Positions 9,988 through 19,673 of a stretch of 64,000 bases of DNA are shown in pieces. A program made the translations under genes and the position numbers. The stretch is taken from positions 17,477 to 81,476 of the forward strand of contig JAAUPE010000005.1 of NCBI GenBank assembly GCA_012034595.1, given 5' to 3'. The DNA comes from Calothrix sp. CSU_2_0 (GTDB lineage Bacteria > Cyanobacteriota > Cyanobacteriia > Cyanobacteriales > Nostocaceae). Each line of letters begins with the position of its first letter. The first letter of the stretch is position 1. The notes beneath the pieces were generated by a model. That model searched no databases and was not told the origin of the DNA. It saw nothing but the letters and a program-made list of their open reading frames with translations.

Positions 9988-11688
9988 TTAAGGAGTTTTG
10001 ACTACATATGGAGATTGAATTGCGGGAACAGTGCCAGAACTCACCAAAGATTGGTAAATAAATGCCGCAACTTCTGCCCTTGTAGCTTGGCGATTTGGGT
10101 TGAGTTGCTTCACATTGGGATAGTTAACCACCAATCCCTTCGCAGTCGCTCCAGCAACCGCAGGTGTAGCATACTGAGGGATGCTAGCAACGTCACTGTA
10201 AAACGATAAAACAGTAGAATTAGGTGCAGTTAACCCCAAACCATTTGCTAATGCTACCAGCACTTGAACGCGGGGAATTTCCTGCTTTGGTTTGAAAGTC
10301 TTATCAGGATAGCCAGAAATAAAACCACCACGGGCAGCAACTTGAATAACTTGGAATGCCCAATAATCACTTTTAACATCAGTAAAAGCGATCGCATCTT
10401 TTTTGGGAGTTGGGTTAAAGGCTTTAGCAATAATAGCTGCAAATTGATCGCGAGTTACAGGTGCATCGGGTTTGAAGCTACCATCAGGAAAACCAGCAAT
10501 TATATTTCGAGATGCCAATGCCTCAATATATGCTTTTGCCCAGTAATTTGGAGAGACATCATTAAAAGTAACTGCTCCTCCTGGGGGTGGTTCAACTTTG
10601 GCAACTACCAATTCCACTTTACCTAAAATCCGCGTCGGGTCTACATCATTCCCCACTGCAATGATTGTTTTATTTGTGGTGAAGTTATAAATATCAAAGA
10701 ATTTTTTTGGATCTTTTTTGCCGTTGTTGCGGATGAGGTTTTTACCAGGGCTTTCTTGAGTTCCCAAGTCGGGTTCGGCATTTTGAAGGGTAATAATACC
10801 GTTATCTCGGTTGTCTTGAATAACATTTCCCCGCAGTACTGGCTTTGCTAAACCGTTGACGACAATACCACCATTATTTTGAAGAATTTGATTTTCGGTA
10901 ATTAAAGGTGATGCGTTTTCGCTAATTGCTAAACCAAAACCAGTATTTTGAAATAAGCTTCCCCGTACTTCACCCTTTGCTTGCTTGGCAATAGAAATAC
11001 CATTACCTTGATTCAGAGTAAAAATACTACTTTCTATTTTAGGATTACCCGTACCCGTGACAAAAATACCTTCACGGACGCTACTGGCAAATGTACTATT
11101 TTGAATAGTCGGATTTGTGGATTCGATCCAGACTCCGGTTCCCCGTGAATTGGGATTGGTGACTGTTACACCTGCAATAATTGCCTCATTACCTGCCAAG
11201 ATGGAAATATTCTGGCGAGCGAATGTCTTACTAGTATAAAATCCACCACCAGTAATTATAATTCCCTGTCCCTTTGTTGTTTCGTCACCCCGTATAGTGA
11301 TGCCTGCTTTCAAGTCAATAGGGAAAGTTTCACCACTTTCTGCATTGTATGTTCCTGGTGCAAGTTGAACAACAGTCCCCGCTTGAGCTTGCTTGAGGGC
11401 AAAAGTAATACTTTTAAACGGTGTTGCTTCAGCTGTACCCGCTCCTGCGGTGTCGCTACCTGTAGCGGAATTGACGTAAAGTATACTTTTAGCTGCTGGA
11501 GCTTGGGCAGTGCGAATTGGAACTGTTTGGGTATTTGTTGTACTGCTAGCTTTAACTGAAACTGGTATTAACATTAAACCACCAGAAACCAGCATCAAAG
11601 CTGCAAGTCCTGCTGGAAAAGCCGGAAACGATGGCAAACGGAAACTATTATTGTTGCTGTGGTGATTGTTTAAACCCTGAATTTTCAT
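9988..11688 (-). CDS. Secreted DUF1565 beta-helix protein with three SLH domains
   Basis: A 566-residue cell-surface protein. Residues ~20-48 form a signal/anchor (LAALMLVSGGLMLIPVSVKA). Next comes a DUF1565 segment opening with YVNSATGSDTAGAGTAEATP, then right-handed parallel beta-helix repeats of pectate-lyase type (GVWIESTNPTIQNSTF, GNGISIAKQAKGEVRGSLF, GGIVVNGLAKPVLRGNVI). The C-terminal ~190 residues hold three S-layer homology domains (FNDVSPNYWAKAYIEALA, FTDVKSDYWAFQVIQ, and a more divergent FYSDVASIPQYATPAV), which in cyanobacteria bind peptidoglycan-linked polymers. Probably a wall-anchored surface or glycan-binding protein. No obvious operon partner. Confidence 0.9.
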   Translation of the reverse strand: MKIQGLNNHHSNNNSFRLPSFPAFPAGLAALMLVSGGLMLIPVSVKASSTTNTQTVPIRTAQAPAAKSILYVNSATGSDTAGAGTAEATPFKSITFALKQAQAGTVVQLAPGTYNAESGETFPIDLKAGITIRGDETTKGQGIIITGGGFYTSKTFARQNISILAGNEAIIAGVTVTNPNSRGTGVWIESTNPTIQNSTFASSVREGIFVTGTGNPKIESSIFTLNQGNGISIAKQAKGEVRGSLFQNTGFGLAISENASPLITENQILQNNGGIVVNGLAKPVLRGNVIQDNRDNGIITLQNAEPDLGTQESPGKNLIRNNGKKDPKKFFDIYNFTTNKTIIAVGNDVDPTRILGKVELVVAKVEPPPGGAVTFNDVSPNYWAKAYIEALASRNIIAGFPDGSFKPDAPVTRDQFAAIIAKAFNPTPKKDAIAFTDVKSDYWAFQVIQVAARGGFISGYPDKTFKPKQEIPRVQVLVALANGLGLTAPNSTVLSFYSDVASIPQYATPAVAGATAKGLVVNYPNVKQLNPNRQATRAEVAAFIYQSLVSSGTVPAIQSPYVVKTP

Positions 11689-11884
11689 CTTTGTTCGTAT
11701 CTATGATGTGCTGAATAAAGTTAGTTTGATTAGGTATGTTTTGCGGTTGTGTCGCTGTAAAACCCATGCAAAACTATACCCGAAGATTTGTACTTAATCA
11801 GCATAATTTGATTACATCTTCCAGAAATTATGTTTAATGGATTTCAGAGCTTGACTTTGAAACGCAGAGAGAAGTTAGCGGTGT

Positions 11885-12240
11885 CGGTTTCCGTCCCGCC
11901 AAACTAAGCCCTAGCCCTTTCAGGGCGGCTTCGCCCACGGGCACGCTACGCGAACGGCAGAGAGAAGAGGAGGTAAGCGCAAAGTTACGCAGAGTATTTA
12001 CTTAAAAGTCTAGTAGTCTGTCAATTTTATTTTGACGGTTATGTATACATCCACAATCCTGTAGAGACAGCGAAGTTGCCGGACAGAATCTTCTGTCCCG
12101 GCACATTCGCGTAGCAATGCTACGCGAATGTGCCGAAGAGAAGTTTGTGGTGAGACAGCCCTGAAGAAGGGTTTCCCACTTTCAGAAGCCACTTCGTGTC
12201 TACCGCAGGGAACTGGGAATCCGAAGGGGGACGGAAACCG
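11885..12240. repeat. Region of palindromic extragenic repeats next to the IS remnant
   Basis: CGGTTTCCGTCCC (11885-11897) recurs inverted as GGGACGGAAACCG (12228-12240), directly against the IS end. Between them are GGACAGAA-TC-TTCTGTCC (12081-12098) and a perfect 18-bp-arm palindrome with one central base (12099-12135, core CGCGTAGCAATGCTACGCG). No gene is seen in 11689-12240; the left part must hold the promoter of the SLH protein. Confidence 0.65.
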
Positions 12241-13046
12241 CTTTCAAGGGTAGGTATTTAAAAATCAGGCAGTAGAGAGGGTGATTTGAGAGACATGGAG
12301 TTGTGGTGTTAAGCTTGGCCAAGGTTCAGGAAAAAAGCTACCTTGAGGTAGGGGAAGACGATTAAGAACGGCAGCCTTAATCACTAAAAATCCACGACGA
12401 AAACACGAGAGACAACGATGGAAGACACTATTTTTAAAATTGCGTCGTGCAACATGGGTTTGTGGTAATTCGTCTAAACTACTAATAGGCTTGCTTGGCA
12501 TCAATAGCACCTCCAACACTAACCTGCCATAAAGTAGCGATTGCGATCGCTAACCAATGTCTCTCGGCTCGTTTGGGGTCTGTCATTTTAGTTTGATGCC
12601 AAGCGAAACCACCTCTTTTGCCGTCTTTAAATAGACATTCAATCCAAGAGCGCATCGAATACCAACAAGCATCCGCAACTTCGGGGTGTAAATCAGTGAG
12701 AATTAACCAAGGTTCGGCATAACCCTCGTCATGACGGGCTAACAATGTACATTCAATCGGGTTACTTTTGAAACAAGTTACTAATGACTTAGTATCCAGC
12801 ATAGTAGTGGACTAAAACAAGATGTTATATCGAGTGAAGTTCGACCAGTCCACATTGCGAGTACAACAGCTTGAGGTTTTGTGAGATTTGGCATTTTTTC
12901 AATTACTTTTCTAGTCCATTCTCTTAATTCCTCGCTTTTTCCTACTTGCATTCACCCTCCTACACCCGTAGTAATTCTGCTGATAAAACCTAGATAAGTA
13001 TTTTACCTGCAAAAATACGCCTTTATTAAATACCTACCCTTGAAAG
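12241..13046. mobile_element. Internally deleted insertion sequence with 21-bp terminal inverted repeats
   Basis: Bases 12241-12261 (starting CTTTCAAGGGTAGGTATTTA) are the exact reverse complement of 13026-13046, defining an 806-bp element. It carries on the minus strand both ends of a DDE transposase but lacks the middle. No clear target-site duplication is seen in the flanks. A full-length element of this kind would be larger, so this is a non-autonomous deletion derivative that could only be moved by an intact relative. Confidence 0.85.
12265..12951 (-). pseudogene. Transposase remnant (IS4-like DDE), internal deletion and frameshift
   Basis: Reading the minus strand from ATG 12951: MQVGKSEELREWTRKVIEKM and PNLTKPQAVVLAMWTGRTSL match a transposase N-terminus, then the frame ends soon after. 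From 12802 the C-terminal part follows (LLARHDEGYAEPWLILTDL, CWYSMRSWIECLFKDGKRGG, ERHWLAIAIATLWQVSVGG), with the YREK-type helix and acidic residue of IS4-like enzymes. A further frame change near 12500 leads to the tail (LVIKAAVLNRLPLPQGSFFP). The catalytic Asp region between the two halves is missing, so no active enzyme can be made. Confidence 0.85.
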
Positions 13047-13108
13047 GGAGAACCCACCCCTACTTGGTATTCCCTTATAAATCAGACTTGTGTGTACATG
13101 AATGTCGT

Positions 13109-14392
13109 CTACTGCTGTGCTTGGGTTGGGAAAGCACCAGGTCGAACTGCGATCGCAACATTTTGACCGTTGCGACGTAGTTCCATGCGTAAGTCTGTAC
13201 CAATTTGACTACTTTCAACGGCTCTTTGAACGCTATCGGCATCGGTGACGGTTTGACCGTTGAGTTTTTCGATGATGTCACCGACGCGGATTCCTGCTTG
13301 GGCTGCGGGTGAGTTGGGGACAACTCTGCGAACGAGAACACCTTTGTCTATATCAACATCTAACCCGCTATTGGGGTCGGAATTGATATTTTCTTTGAGT
13401 TCGGGTGTTAAAGCTTGCATTTGGATTCCTAAGTAGGGGTGTTGGACTGTACCCGTGGCAATTAATTGCTTGGAAATACGCTGTGCGGTGTTGATGGGAA
13501 TTGCAAACCCTAATCCTTGTGCCCCTTGGATAATAGCGGTATTCATACCAATTACTTCCCCACGGGCATTTAGTAAGGGACCACCGGAATTTCCGGGGTT
13601 AATTGCGGCATCGGTTTGGATGTAGCTTACCCGTTTGTCTCCAGCACCAATTAAATTGCTGCTGCGTCCGGTGGCGCTAATGATACCAGTGGTGACGGTG
13701 TTATCTAAACCCAGGGGATTACCAATTGCGATCGCCCATTCACCGGGTTGTAATTGGTCGGAGTTTCCTAGTGCGACGATGGGTAGGTTATTAGCCTGAA
13801 TTTGGACTACGGCAACATCGGTTAATTCGTCTTTTCCTAAGACTTTACCTTGAAATTTGCGTCCATCTTTAAGGATTACTTGTACTTTGTCGGCACCATC
13901 AACAACGTGGGCATTGGTTAAAATTCGACCGTCGGCACTAATGATGAAACCCGAACCTGTACCACGTTCTAAGCGTCTTTGTTGGGGAACTCCACCTTCC
14001 GAACCAAAAAAGCGACGCAGGAGGGGGTCGTTCAATTCGTCGGGAATTGAGGATTTTACTGTTCGCGATGCTTCAATTCTAACAACTGCTGTACCTACTT
14101 TATTCACAACTGATGTGACATAGTTGCTATTCGCTGGGGGGTTGAGGGGTTCAGCTTTGACGGAAGTAATAGCAAGATTGGAGACATTAGCACCTAGCTT
14201 TTGTTGGTTGGTAGCAATATAACCTCCCGCTAAGGTCATTCCTGAACCTAGTACTACCAAGGATAAATTCATTGCTGCACGAACCCAAGGATAGGGTTTT
14301 GCATTGGTATTTTGCGAATCTATTGGAGAATTTGAATTATTGCGATTGCTTTGAGGTGTTTGGTTTTGTTGATCGTCTGGTTTGTTTAACAT
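13109..14392 (-). CDS. HhoA/HhoB/HtrA-family serine endopeptidase (DegP-like)
   Basis: A 427-residue periplasmic or thylakoid-lumenal protease for damaged proteins. A cytosolic N-tail rich in N/Q is followed by a transmembrane/signal segment at residues ~38-60 (AAMNLSLVVLGSGMTLAGGYI). The trypsin-like domain shows the complete triad: His in ILTNAHVVDGAD, Asp in DELTDVAVVQI, Ser in NPGNSGGPL. One PDZ domain follows (GVLVRRVVPNSPAAQAGIRVGDII...). Cyanobacteria carry three such proteases (HtrA, HhoA, HhoB); I cannot say which this is. Single gene; a 14-bp tandem repeat lies about 70-95 bp upstream of its start. Confidence 0.93.
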   Translation of the reverse strand: MLNKPDDQQNQTPQSNRNNSNSPIDSQNTNAKPYPWVRAAMNLSLVVLGSGMTLAGGYIATNQQKLGANVSNLAITSVKAEPLNPPANSNYVTSVVNKVGTAVVRIEASRTVKSSIPDELNDPLLRRFFGSEGGVPQQRRLERGTGSGFIISADGRILTNAHVVDGADKVQVILKDGRKFQGKVLGKDELTDVAVVQIQANNLPIVALGNSDQLQPGEWAIAIGNPLGLDNTVTTGIISATGRSSNLIGAGDKRVSYIQTDAAINPGNSGGPLLNARGEVIGMNTAIIQGAQGLGFAIPINTAQRISKQLIATGTVQHPYLGIQMQALTPELKENINSDPNSGLDVDIDKGVLVRRVVPNSPAAQAGIRVGDIIEKLNGQTVTDADSVQRAVESSQIGTDLRMELRRNGQNVAIAVRPGAFPTQAQQ

Positions 14393-14458
14393 TTGCTCTC
14401 TAGAATATATTTGTATTATTTAGACTTACTTCTAATCATAGATAAGATTTGTGGAGCT

Positions 14459-14486
14459 TTTGTTCGCGTATATTTGTTCGCGTATA
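14459..14486. promoter_or_regulatory. Tandem 14-bp repeat upstream of the HtrA-like protease
   Basis: TTTGTTCGCGTATA occurs twice head to tail (14459-14472 and 14473-14486) between the protease gene (minus) and rubredoxin (plus). The spacing and position suit a regulator site, but no known regulator is identified. Confidence 0.3.
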
Positions 14487-14699
14487 ATCTATGGAAAAAG
14501 TGAACCCTACAGCGAATACATCTTCTAGCCTAATGCATATTTTATAGAGTTGTGTATTGGTTTCAAATACTGAAACCGGGGATGAAGTTGTTACTCAAAG
14601 AAGCTTTCTCTGGATTAGAATGAAAATTTAGGCTGCTGTAATTGCGATCGCCAACGGTAAGATAAAGATTGAGTTGGTTTACCGGGGTGAGTGAAAATT

Positions 14700-14861
14700 A
14701 TGAAAAAATATGTGTGTAGCGTCTGTGGGTATGAGTACGATCCGGAAGTGGGTGATGTAGATAGTGGAATTGAACCGGGAACGGCATTTGAAGATATAGC
14801 GGATGATTGGGTTTGTCCGGTTTGTGGTGCAACTAAAGACCAATTTGAAGAGGTTGAATAA
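14700..14861 (+). CDS. Rubredoxin
   Basis: A 53-residue one-electron carrier with a single Fe(Cys)4 site. Two CxxCG knuckles are visible: [13 protein letters not shown] (Cys6, Cys9) and [13 protein letters not shown] (Cys39, Cys42), plus the classic [11 protein letters not shown] segment. No membrane anchor follows, unlike the larger RubA linked to photosystem II assembly, so this is a soluble class I rubredoxin. GGGGTGAGTG lies just before the ATG. It is followed after 48 bp by a FAD oxidoreductase on the same strand, suggesting a shared transcript and possibly a shared electron path. Confidence 0.95.
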   Translation: MKKYVCSVCGYEYDPEVGDVDSGIEPGTAFEDIADDWVCPVCGATKDQFEEVE

Positions 14862-14909
14862 TTGCAGCACAATGGCATGAGAATTGTAGTTAAGTAGGAA
14901 ATTTTCTCG

Positions 14910-16142
14910 TTGCAACCTGTAAGAATTATTGTTATCGGTGGTGGTGCTGCTGGATTTTTTGGTGCGATCGCAGCTGCCAGAACAAATGTTTTTGCTCAAG
15001 TTATTTTACTCGAAGCTAGTCAACAGTTATTGACAAAAGTACGTATTTCTGGTGGGGGTAGGTGTAATGTCACCCATGCTTGTTTTGATGGGAAGACTTT
15101 GGTGCAAAATTATCCCAGGGGTAATAAAGCTTTAATTGGTGCTTTTTCGCGGTTTCAACCTCAGGATACTGTTGCTTGGTTTAGTAAGCATGGAGTACAG
15201 CTAAAAACTGAAGCTGATGGACGGATGTTTCCCATTACCGATAGTTCGGAGACTATTGTTAATTGTCTGATGAATGCGGCAAAAATGGCTGGTGTGAAGA
15301 TTTGCACGGGTACAGCAGTCGTTTCAGTAAATAAGGTCAATTCGGAATTTGCGGTGGTTTTGAAATCGGGGGAAACATTGGAATGCGATCGCATTTTAAT
15401 TGCTACTGGTAGTAATCCTGTTGGATATAGGATAGCGCAAGGATTTGGACATGTTATCGAGACTCCTGTTCCTTCGTTATTCACTTTCAATATTCGCGAT
15501 CGTAGCTTGAGGGAATTAGCTGGTGTTAGTGTGAATCCGGTTAGATTGCGTTTAAATATCCCCGAACAACCCCAACTGGAACAAATGGGAGCATTGTTAA
15601 TTACCCATTGGGGTTTAAGTGGTCCTGCTGTTTTAAAATTATCTGCATGGGGTGCTAGGATGCTTCATGAAAGTAGGTATCAAGGTACTTTGTTGGTGAA
15701 TTGGTTGCCGGGAATGAAGCAGGAGGATATTCGTCAAAAGTTATTACAAACGAAGGAAGAAGTACCGAGACGTTCGGTTCTTTTACATCGTGCGATCGAT
15801 ATACCTCATCGTCTTTGGCAATATTTGGTTTCTCGGATTGATATGAATAGTGAGACTCCTTGGGCAGAACTTTCTAAAAAGCACTTAAATTTACTGGTGC
15901 AAGAGTTATATCAAGGGCAGTATTTGGTGGATGGGAAGGGTGTTTTTAAGGATGAATTTGTCACTTGTGGTGGAGTTAATTTAAAGGAAGTTAATTTTAA
16001 AACAATGGAAAGTAAGTTAGTTCCGGGAATTTATTTTGCAGGGGAAGTGTTAGATATTGATGGTGTTACTGGTGGGTTTAATTTTCAGAGTGCATGGACA
16101 ACTTCTTATTTAGCAGGTGTGGCAATGGGGGATAATAATTAA
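14910..16142 (+). CDS. HI0933/BaiN-family FAD-dependent oxidoreductase
   Basis: A 410-residue flavoprotein with the dinucleotide-binding motif IIVIGGGAAGFFGAIAA at the N-terminus, the family GGGRCNVTHACFD signature near residue 50, LIATGSNPVGY in the middle and the C-terminal AGEVLDIDGVTGGFNFQSA that closes the FAD site. These mark the HI0933-like family (related to BaiN); the natural substrate in cyanobacteria is unknown. The start is TTG 14910 (MQPVRIIVIGGG), preceded by AGGAAA at 14896-14901; no ATG fits before the Rossmann motif. It probably shares a transcript with the rubredoxin 48 bp upstream. Confidence 0.9.
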   Translation: MQPVRIIVIGGGAAGFFGAIAAARTNVFAQVILLEASQQLLTKVRISGGGRCNVTHACFDGKTLVQNYPRGNKALIGAFSRFQPQDTVAWFSKHGVQLKTEADGRMFPITDSSETIVNCLMNAAKMAGVKICTGTAVVSVNKVNSEFAVVLKSGETLECDRILIATGSNPVGYRIAQGFGHVIETPVPSLFTFNIRDRSLRELAGVSVNPVRLRLNIPEQPQLEQMGALLITHWGLSGPAVLKLSAWGARMLHESRYQGTLLVNWLPGMKQEDIRQKLLQTKEEVPRRSVLLHRAIDIPHRLWQYLVSRIDMNSETPWAELSKKHLNLLVQELYQGQYLVDGKGVFKDEFVTCGGVNLKEVNFKTMESKLVPGIYFAGEVLDIDGVTGGFNFQSAWTTSYLAGVAMGDNN

Positions 16143-16143
16143 G

Positions 16144-16197
16144 AGTTAGGAATTAGGAATTAGGAATTAAGACTAGGAATTAGGAGTTAGGAGTTAA
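16144..16197. repeat. Heptanucleotide tandem repeat (GGAATTA/GGAGTTA type)
   Basis: Seven-base units TTAGGAA / TTAGGAG repeated about seven times after the flavoprotein stop. The same unit recurs near 26.28, 44.03 and 53.67 kb; typical STRR-like DNA of heterocystous cyanobacteria. A TTCCTTGGCG...TTGGCG repeat follows at about 16236-16264. Confidence 0.8.
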
Positions 16198-16290
16198 TAT
16201 ACCAGTCCTAAATTAATTAATAAACCTCAATCTCTTTCCTTGGCGTACTTGGCGACTTGGCGGTTATATAATATTATTAAAATTCCTAAT

Positions 16291-17383
16291 TTAAACAATA
16301 TTGCTATTACTAATAATCAAATTTATCCATTCCTGAAAATCATCACTCACAATTAACTGTTTTTCTTGCATCTCAATACCTTCAACACCAATACTAGTAC
16401 TAATTACAGGCAAACCAGCTTGCAACATTTCTAATGTCTTTAATTTAATTCCTGCACCTGTTTTTAAAGGTACAATACCCATTCCTGCCCGTTCAAAAAA
16501 TTCTCTTGGATTTTCGATAAATCCAGTAATAATAATATTTTGACTAGCCATATTTTTGACTTTTTGAGAAGGATTTGAACCGACTATATATAATTTAAAG
16601 TCGCTATCTTTTTGGAATAAAAATTGAAAACAATTATCGACAAAATTAAGAATGGCTTCCTCATTTTCCGGACGATTTATTGCACCCCAAAAAGTAGAGT
16701 TTTCGGTTCGATTTGTTCGGGTTTTCTCTTAACTTGATAGACAAAATCGCTAAGTTTGGGAGCTTTTACAAAAATTTTATTTGGTAGGATGGAAAATAAT
16801 GAAGTCAAAATATCTTTATCTTTCTGTGATAATACCCACAAGTTATTTGCGGTTGAATAGATTTTATTTTCGTAGTTGAATGTTCTTGCTGCTTCTATTC
16901 CCAAAATAGGATTATTCGCAGTTTTCCTTAATAAAGATTGGGTAATAATGTCGTGGATACTAATCACTGTTTTGGTAAATTTTGGATTTATTAAGGTGCT
17001 AATTAAATCTAGATATACCGCAGCATGTGAATATTCAAAGTGAATAATATCATAGGTATTATTTGAGATTAATTCTGTAATTTTAGCGGAGATTTTAGGT
17101 TGCGATCGCGTTGCAAATTTTAGCGGGATATAATAATTTTTGAAACAACTACTAATTTTATTGATTTTAGTCAGTGGATAAAGGTAAATATTACGATTTG
17201 ATTGATTAAATAAGTCAATTAAATCACTAGCAGCATCAATTTCTACTTGATTGGCAATCACCAAAATATCTATTTGATTATTTGATGTTGTGTATGCTTG
17301 AAGATTATTAAAGGCGATTTTTGCCCAGCTTGGGGATATTTATAAGTTGGTGTATGTGCTGAGATGAAAAGTATTTTTGACAT
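16291..17383 (-). pseudogene. Glycosyltransferase (GT4/GT-B type), two -1 frameshifts
   Basis: Read from ATG 17383 the protein starts MSKILFISAHTPTYKYPQAGQK. It then needs a -1 shift at the A5 tract (forward 17318-17322) to continue IAFNNLQAYTTSNNQIDILVI, and a second -1 shift at forward 16689-16693 to join ...EPKTLLF to WGAINRPENEEAILNFVDNC. The C-terminal lobe carries the GT-B donor-site pattern GMGIVPLKTGAGIKLKTLEM with GLPVISTSIGVEGI. Reconstructed length is about 360 residues, normal for the family. It heads the minus-strand arm of the polysaccharide locus at its distal end. Both lesions lose one base in a homopolymer, so sequencing error or recent inactivation are the options. Confidence 0.82.
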
Positions 17384-17421
17384 TTTTATTAATATTTTAA
17401 AAGCAGAGGTTCGCAGAGGAG

Positions 17422-18270
17422 TTACCATTTTCCAAAGTCATCGGTAACGGGTTTATTAATATATCTGGTAATTTTAATTTTTAATTTTCTGGCATTTAAG
17501 GGATTGAGAAAATACCTTGTTGGTAAAGCGAATATTTCATTAATAATCCATGAAATGTAAGCTTTAGTTTGCTGCCAAGTTAATTTTTTATCAACATAAG
17601 TATTTGTCTGCTGGCTAATTTGCCAAGATTCATAAATTAATTTTGCTCTTGTTATCGGATTAGTCGATGAACTCATTCCGTTGAGGGAATAAGCTGCAAG
17701 TGGAGTATCAATATAATGAAAATTGCAATTAGCTAAAAATAAACGTAAAATTAAATCGTAATCAGCAGCTATATGGAAACAAGTTTTATATAAACCAACT
17801 AATTTGTAAGCTGTTTTTTTTATGAAGCAAGAGGGGTGATTTAAAGTAAAGCGTATTGGTAGTTTCTCGATGTCTCCAGGAACGAATGTTGCTACATATT
17901 CACCTTTAAAATAGTTTGTAATTGGTGAGTAAATAATATCTATTTGATGATGACTTGTAAATGTGTCTTCGACTATTTTAATTGCACCGCAATTGTACCA
18001 ATCATCTGAATTAATAATACCGATTATATCTCCACTCGCGAGAGATATTCCTTTGTTCATTGCGTCATATGCACCGTTATCGGGTTCAGATATAAAAACA
18101 TTTATATAGTCTGAATATTTTTTGATTATCTCGCAAGTTCGATCGGTGGAACCTCCATCGATAACTATATATTCAAGCGGGAATTTATGGGTTTGGTGTA
18201 TTACACTCAATATTGTTTTTTCAATTGTTTTTTCAGAATTAAATGTTGGTGTAATAATTGATATTTTCAT
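17422..18270 (-). CDS. Family 2 glycosyltransferase (GT-A)
   Basis: A 282-residue cytosolic enzyme that transfers a sugar from a nucleotide donor during surface-glycan assembly. The N-terminus ISIITPTFNSEKTIEKTILS is the GT2 nucleotide-binding strand; IDGGSTDRT and GIINSDDWY (DxD-type metal site) follow, with AADYDLILRLF for the acceptor side. Pattern resembles WcaA/PGL-type transferases. It lies 12 bp downstream of the Wzy-like gene on the same strand and is intact, unlike its two neighbours. Confidence 0.9.
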   Translation of the reverse strand: MKISIITPTFNSEKTIEKTILSVIHQTHKFPLEYIVIDGGSTDRTCEIIKKYSDYINVFISEPDNGAYDAMNKGISLASGDIIGIINSDDWYNCGAIKIVEDTFTSHHQIDIIYSPITNYFKGEYVATFVPGDIEKLPIRFTLNHPSCFIKKTAYKLVGLYKTCFHIAADYDLILRLFLANCNFHYIDTPLAAYSLNGMSSSTNPITRAKLIYESWQISQQTNTYVDKKLTWQQTKAYISWIINEIFALPTRYFLNPLNARKLKIKITRYINKPVTDDFGKW

Positions 18271-18282
18271 GATGTTTCTATT

Positions 18283-19412
18283 TTATGAGCGATAGGATAT
18301 TAAATTTTTTGGTGTTTCTGATTCATCTAATGATAAGGAAAGAATCACAATAAATAAAAATGGTGTGACTCCTTGAAATGTACTGTGTAAAAACAAGCTA
18401 AAAAATAGATATGAAAATATATATTTATAGTTTTCATATTTGTAATAACCGCTAATTGCTCTAATTAGTATATAGAAGTAGAGAATACCGAGAACAATAC
18501 CTGTGTAAGCTATAACTTCAAGAAAGGAGTTATGAATAATTGCTCCAATTGGTCTAAATGTTGTTTCATAATTTTCACCATAACCTTTTAATGCTAAATG
18601 CCAATCATTTATGTAAGATTGCATGAGGAAACGGTTTGCTTCAAATCGAAATAAGTTGGATGTGTCGTTAACTGAAAATAATCTGTTTGAACCTGTATCA
18701 TATTCGTAACCAACTTCAACAAAGTTAAGGAAAAATTCCCCAACTAAAATACCAAAAATATTAGCAAATAGGAAAAGTAAGGGAAAGTTAATTTTTTTGC
18801 AAATCTGGCAAATGGTTTTTCAAAACAAAGGATGGTAAAAAAGATGATTAAGCTGAAAAAGTAGTTACGACTCAGGAATAGACAAGATGAAACTAAAGCT
18901 ATAATTATGCCGGGTTTAAATTTTGTTTTGATGGATAAAAAGAAGAATAGAAGCATAAATAAACCGGAAACATTTGGATCACCGTTACTTAAGCTAATCC
19001 GTAATGAACCATCAAACTCGATTCGACGATATATAGCCATTTGGTAAATTATGGCAATAGTTGAGAACCAGCATAATATTGTTAAATAGATTTTTTTAAT
19101 TTTAATTTGAGGAAATCCACTAAATCCAATTGAAATTAAAGCAATTGGTAAGCTATATCGAAATAGTTGATAACTAGATGTATTAATCACAGTAATTATC
19201 ATGATTAAGCAGACTGTGACGATTTCGCTAATTTGTAATTTACTGCGATCGCGAAGTAGTTGAAATATGAGGAGAATTGCAAGTATAGGTAGGAAGAGTT
19301 TGGCATGGGGCAGTTCGAGTTCGTAAGGTATTAGGTATAATGCTGTGATGCAGTACAAGATTAGGGTATAGAAGAAGTAGTTTATTTCTGTTTTGATGAT
19401 TGGGATAGACAT
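18283..19412 (-). pseudogene. O-antigen ligase/Wzy-like polymerase, one -1 frameshift
   Basis: A polytopic membrane protein (about 375 residues when joined). The first part (ATG 19412) has hydrophobic helices such as YFFYTLILYCITALYLI and LFMLLFFFLSI. The frame is lost at the T7 tract 18792-18798 (A7 on the coding strand). One base more restores INFPLLFLFANIFGILVGE, FFLNFVEVGYEYDTGSNRL and the loop FRFEANRFLMQSYINDWHLA, followed by GAIIHNSFLEVIAYTGIV, the large periplasmic loop and helix typical of Wzy_C/O-antigen ligase proteins. Probable role: polymerising or ligating the repeat unit made by the neighbouring transferases. Confidence 0.8.
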
Positions 19413-19673
19413 ATAAATGAATTAACAGCTAGACTTTTTTATCAGTGCAAAACTTCAAATAAATACTCTGCGAAACTCCGCATTTAACTCCCGTAGTTTT
19501 GCGGAAGAATAATCTAGCGCAAACTAATCTCAGTGTTTCTTTAAGTTTCAAAGTCGATTTTTAAAGGTTTTTATAGGAATAAAGTATCTCACAGCGTCAA
19601 GAATAAGAAAAATATCGATAGTTTTAATTTTTAAGTTTTATCAGTCTTAATTTTCCCAAATCATTAATGACTA
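19413..19673. other. Spacer within the polysaccharide locus
   Basis: 261 bp without a gene, containing a fragment of the ACTCTGCG-type dispersed repeat (about 19466-19481). A promoter for the Wzy-GT2-GT4 block may lie here on the minus strand; no clear -10/-35 pair was identified. Confidence 0.4.

Noticed and set aside
10254..10626. Open frames opposite the SLH protein
   Set aside because: Shadow frames of a well-supported gene.
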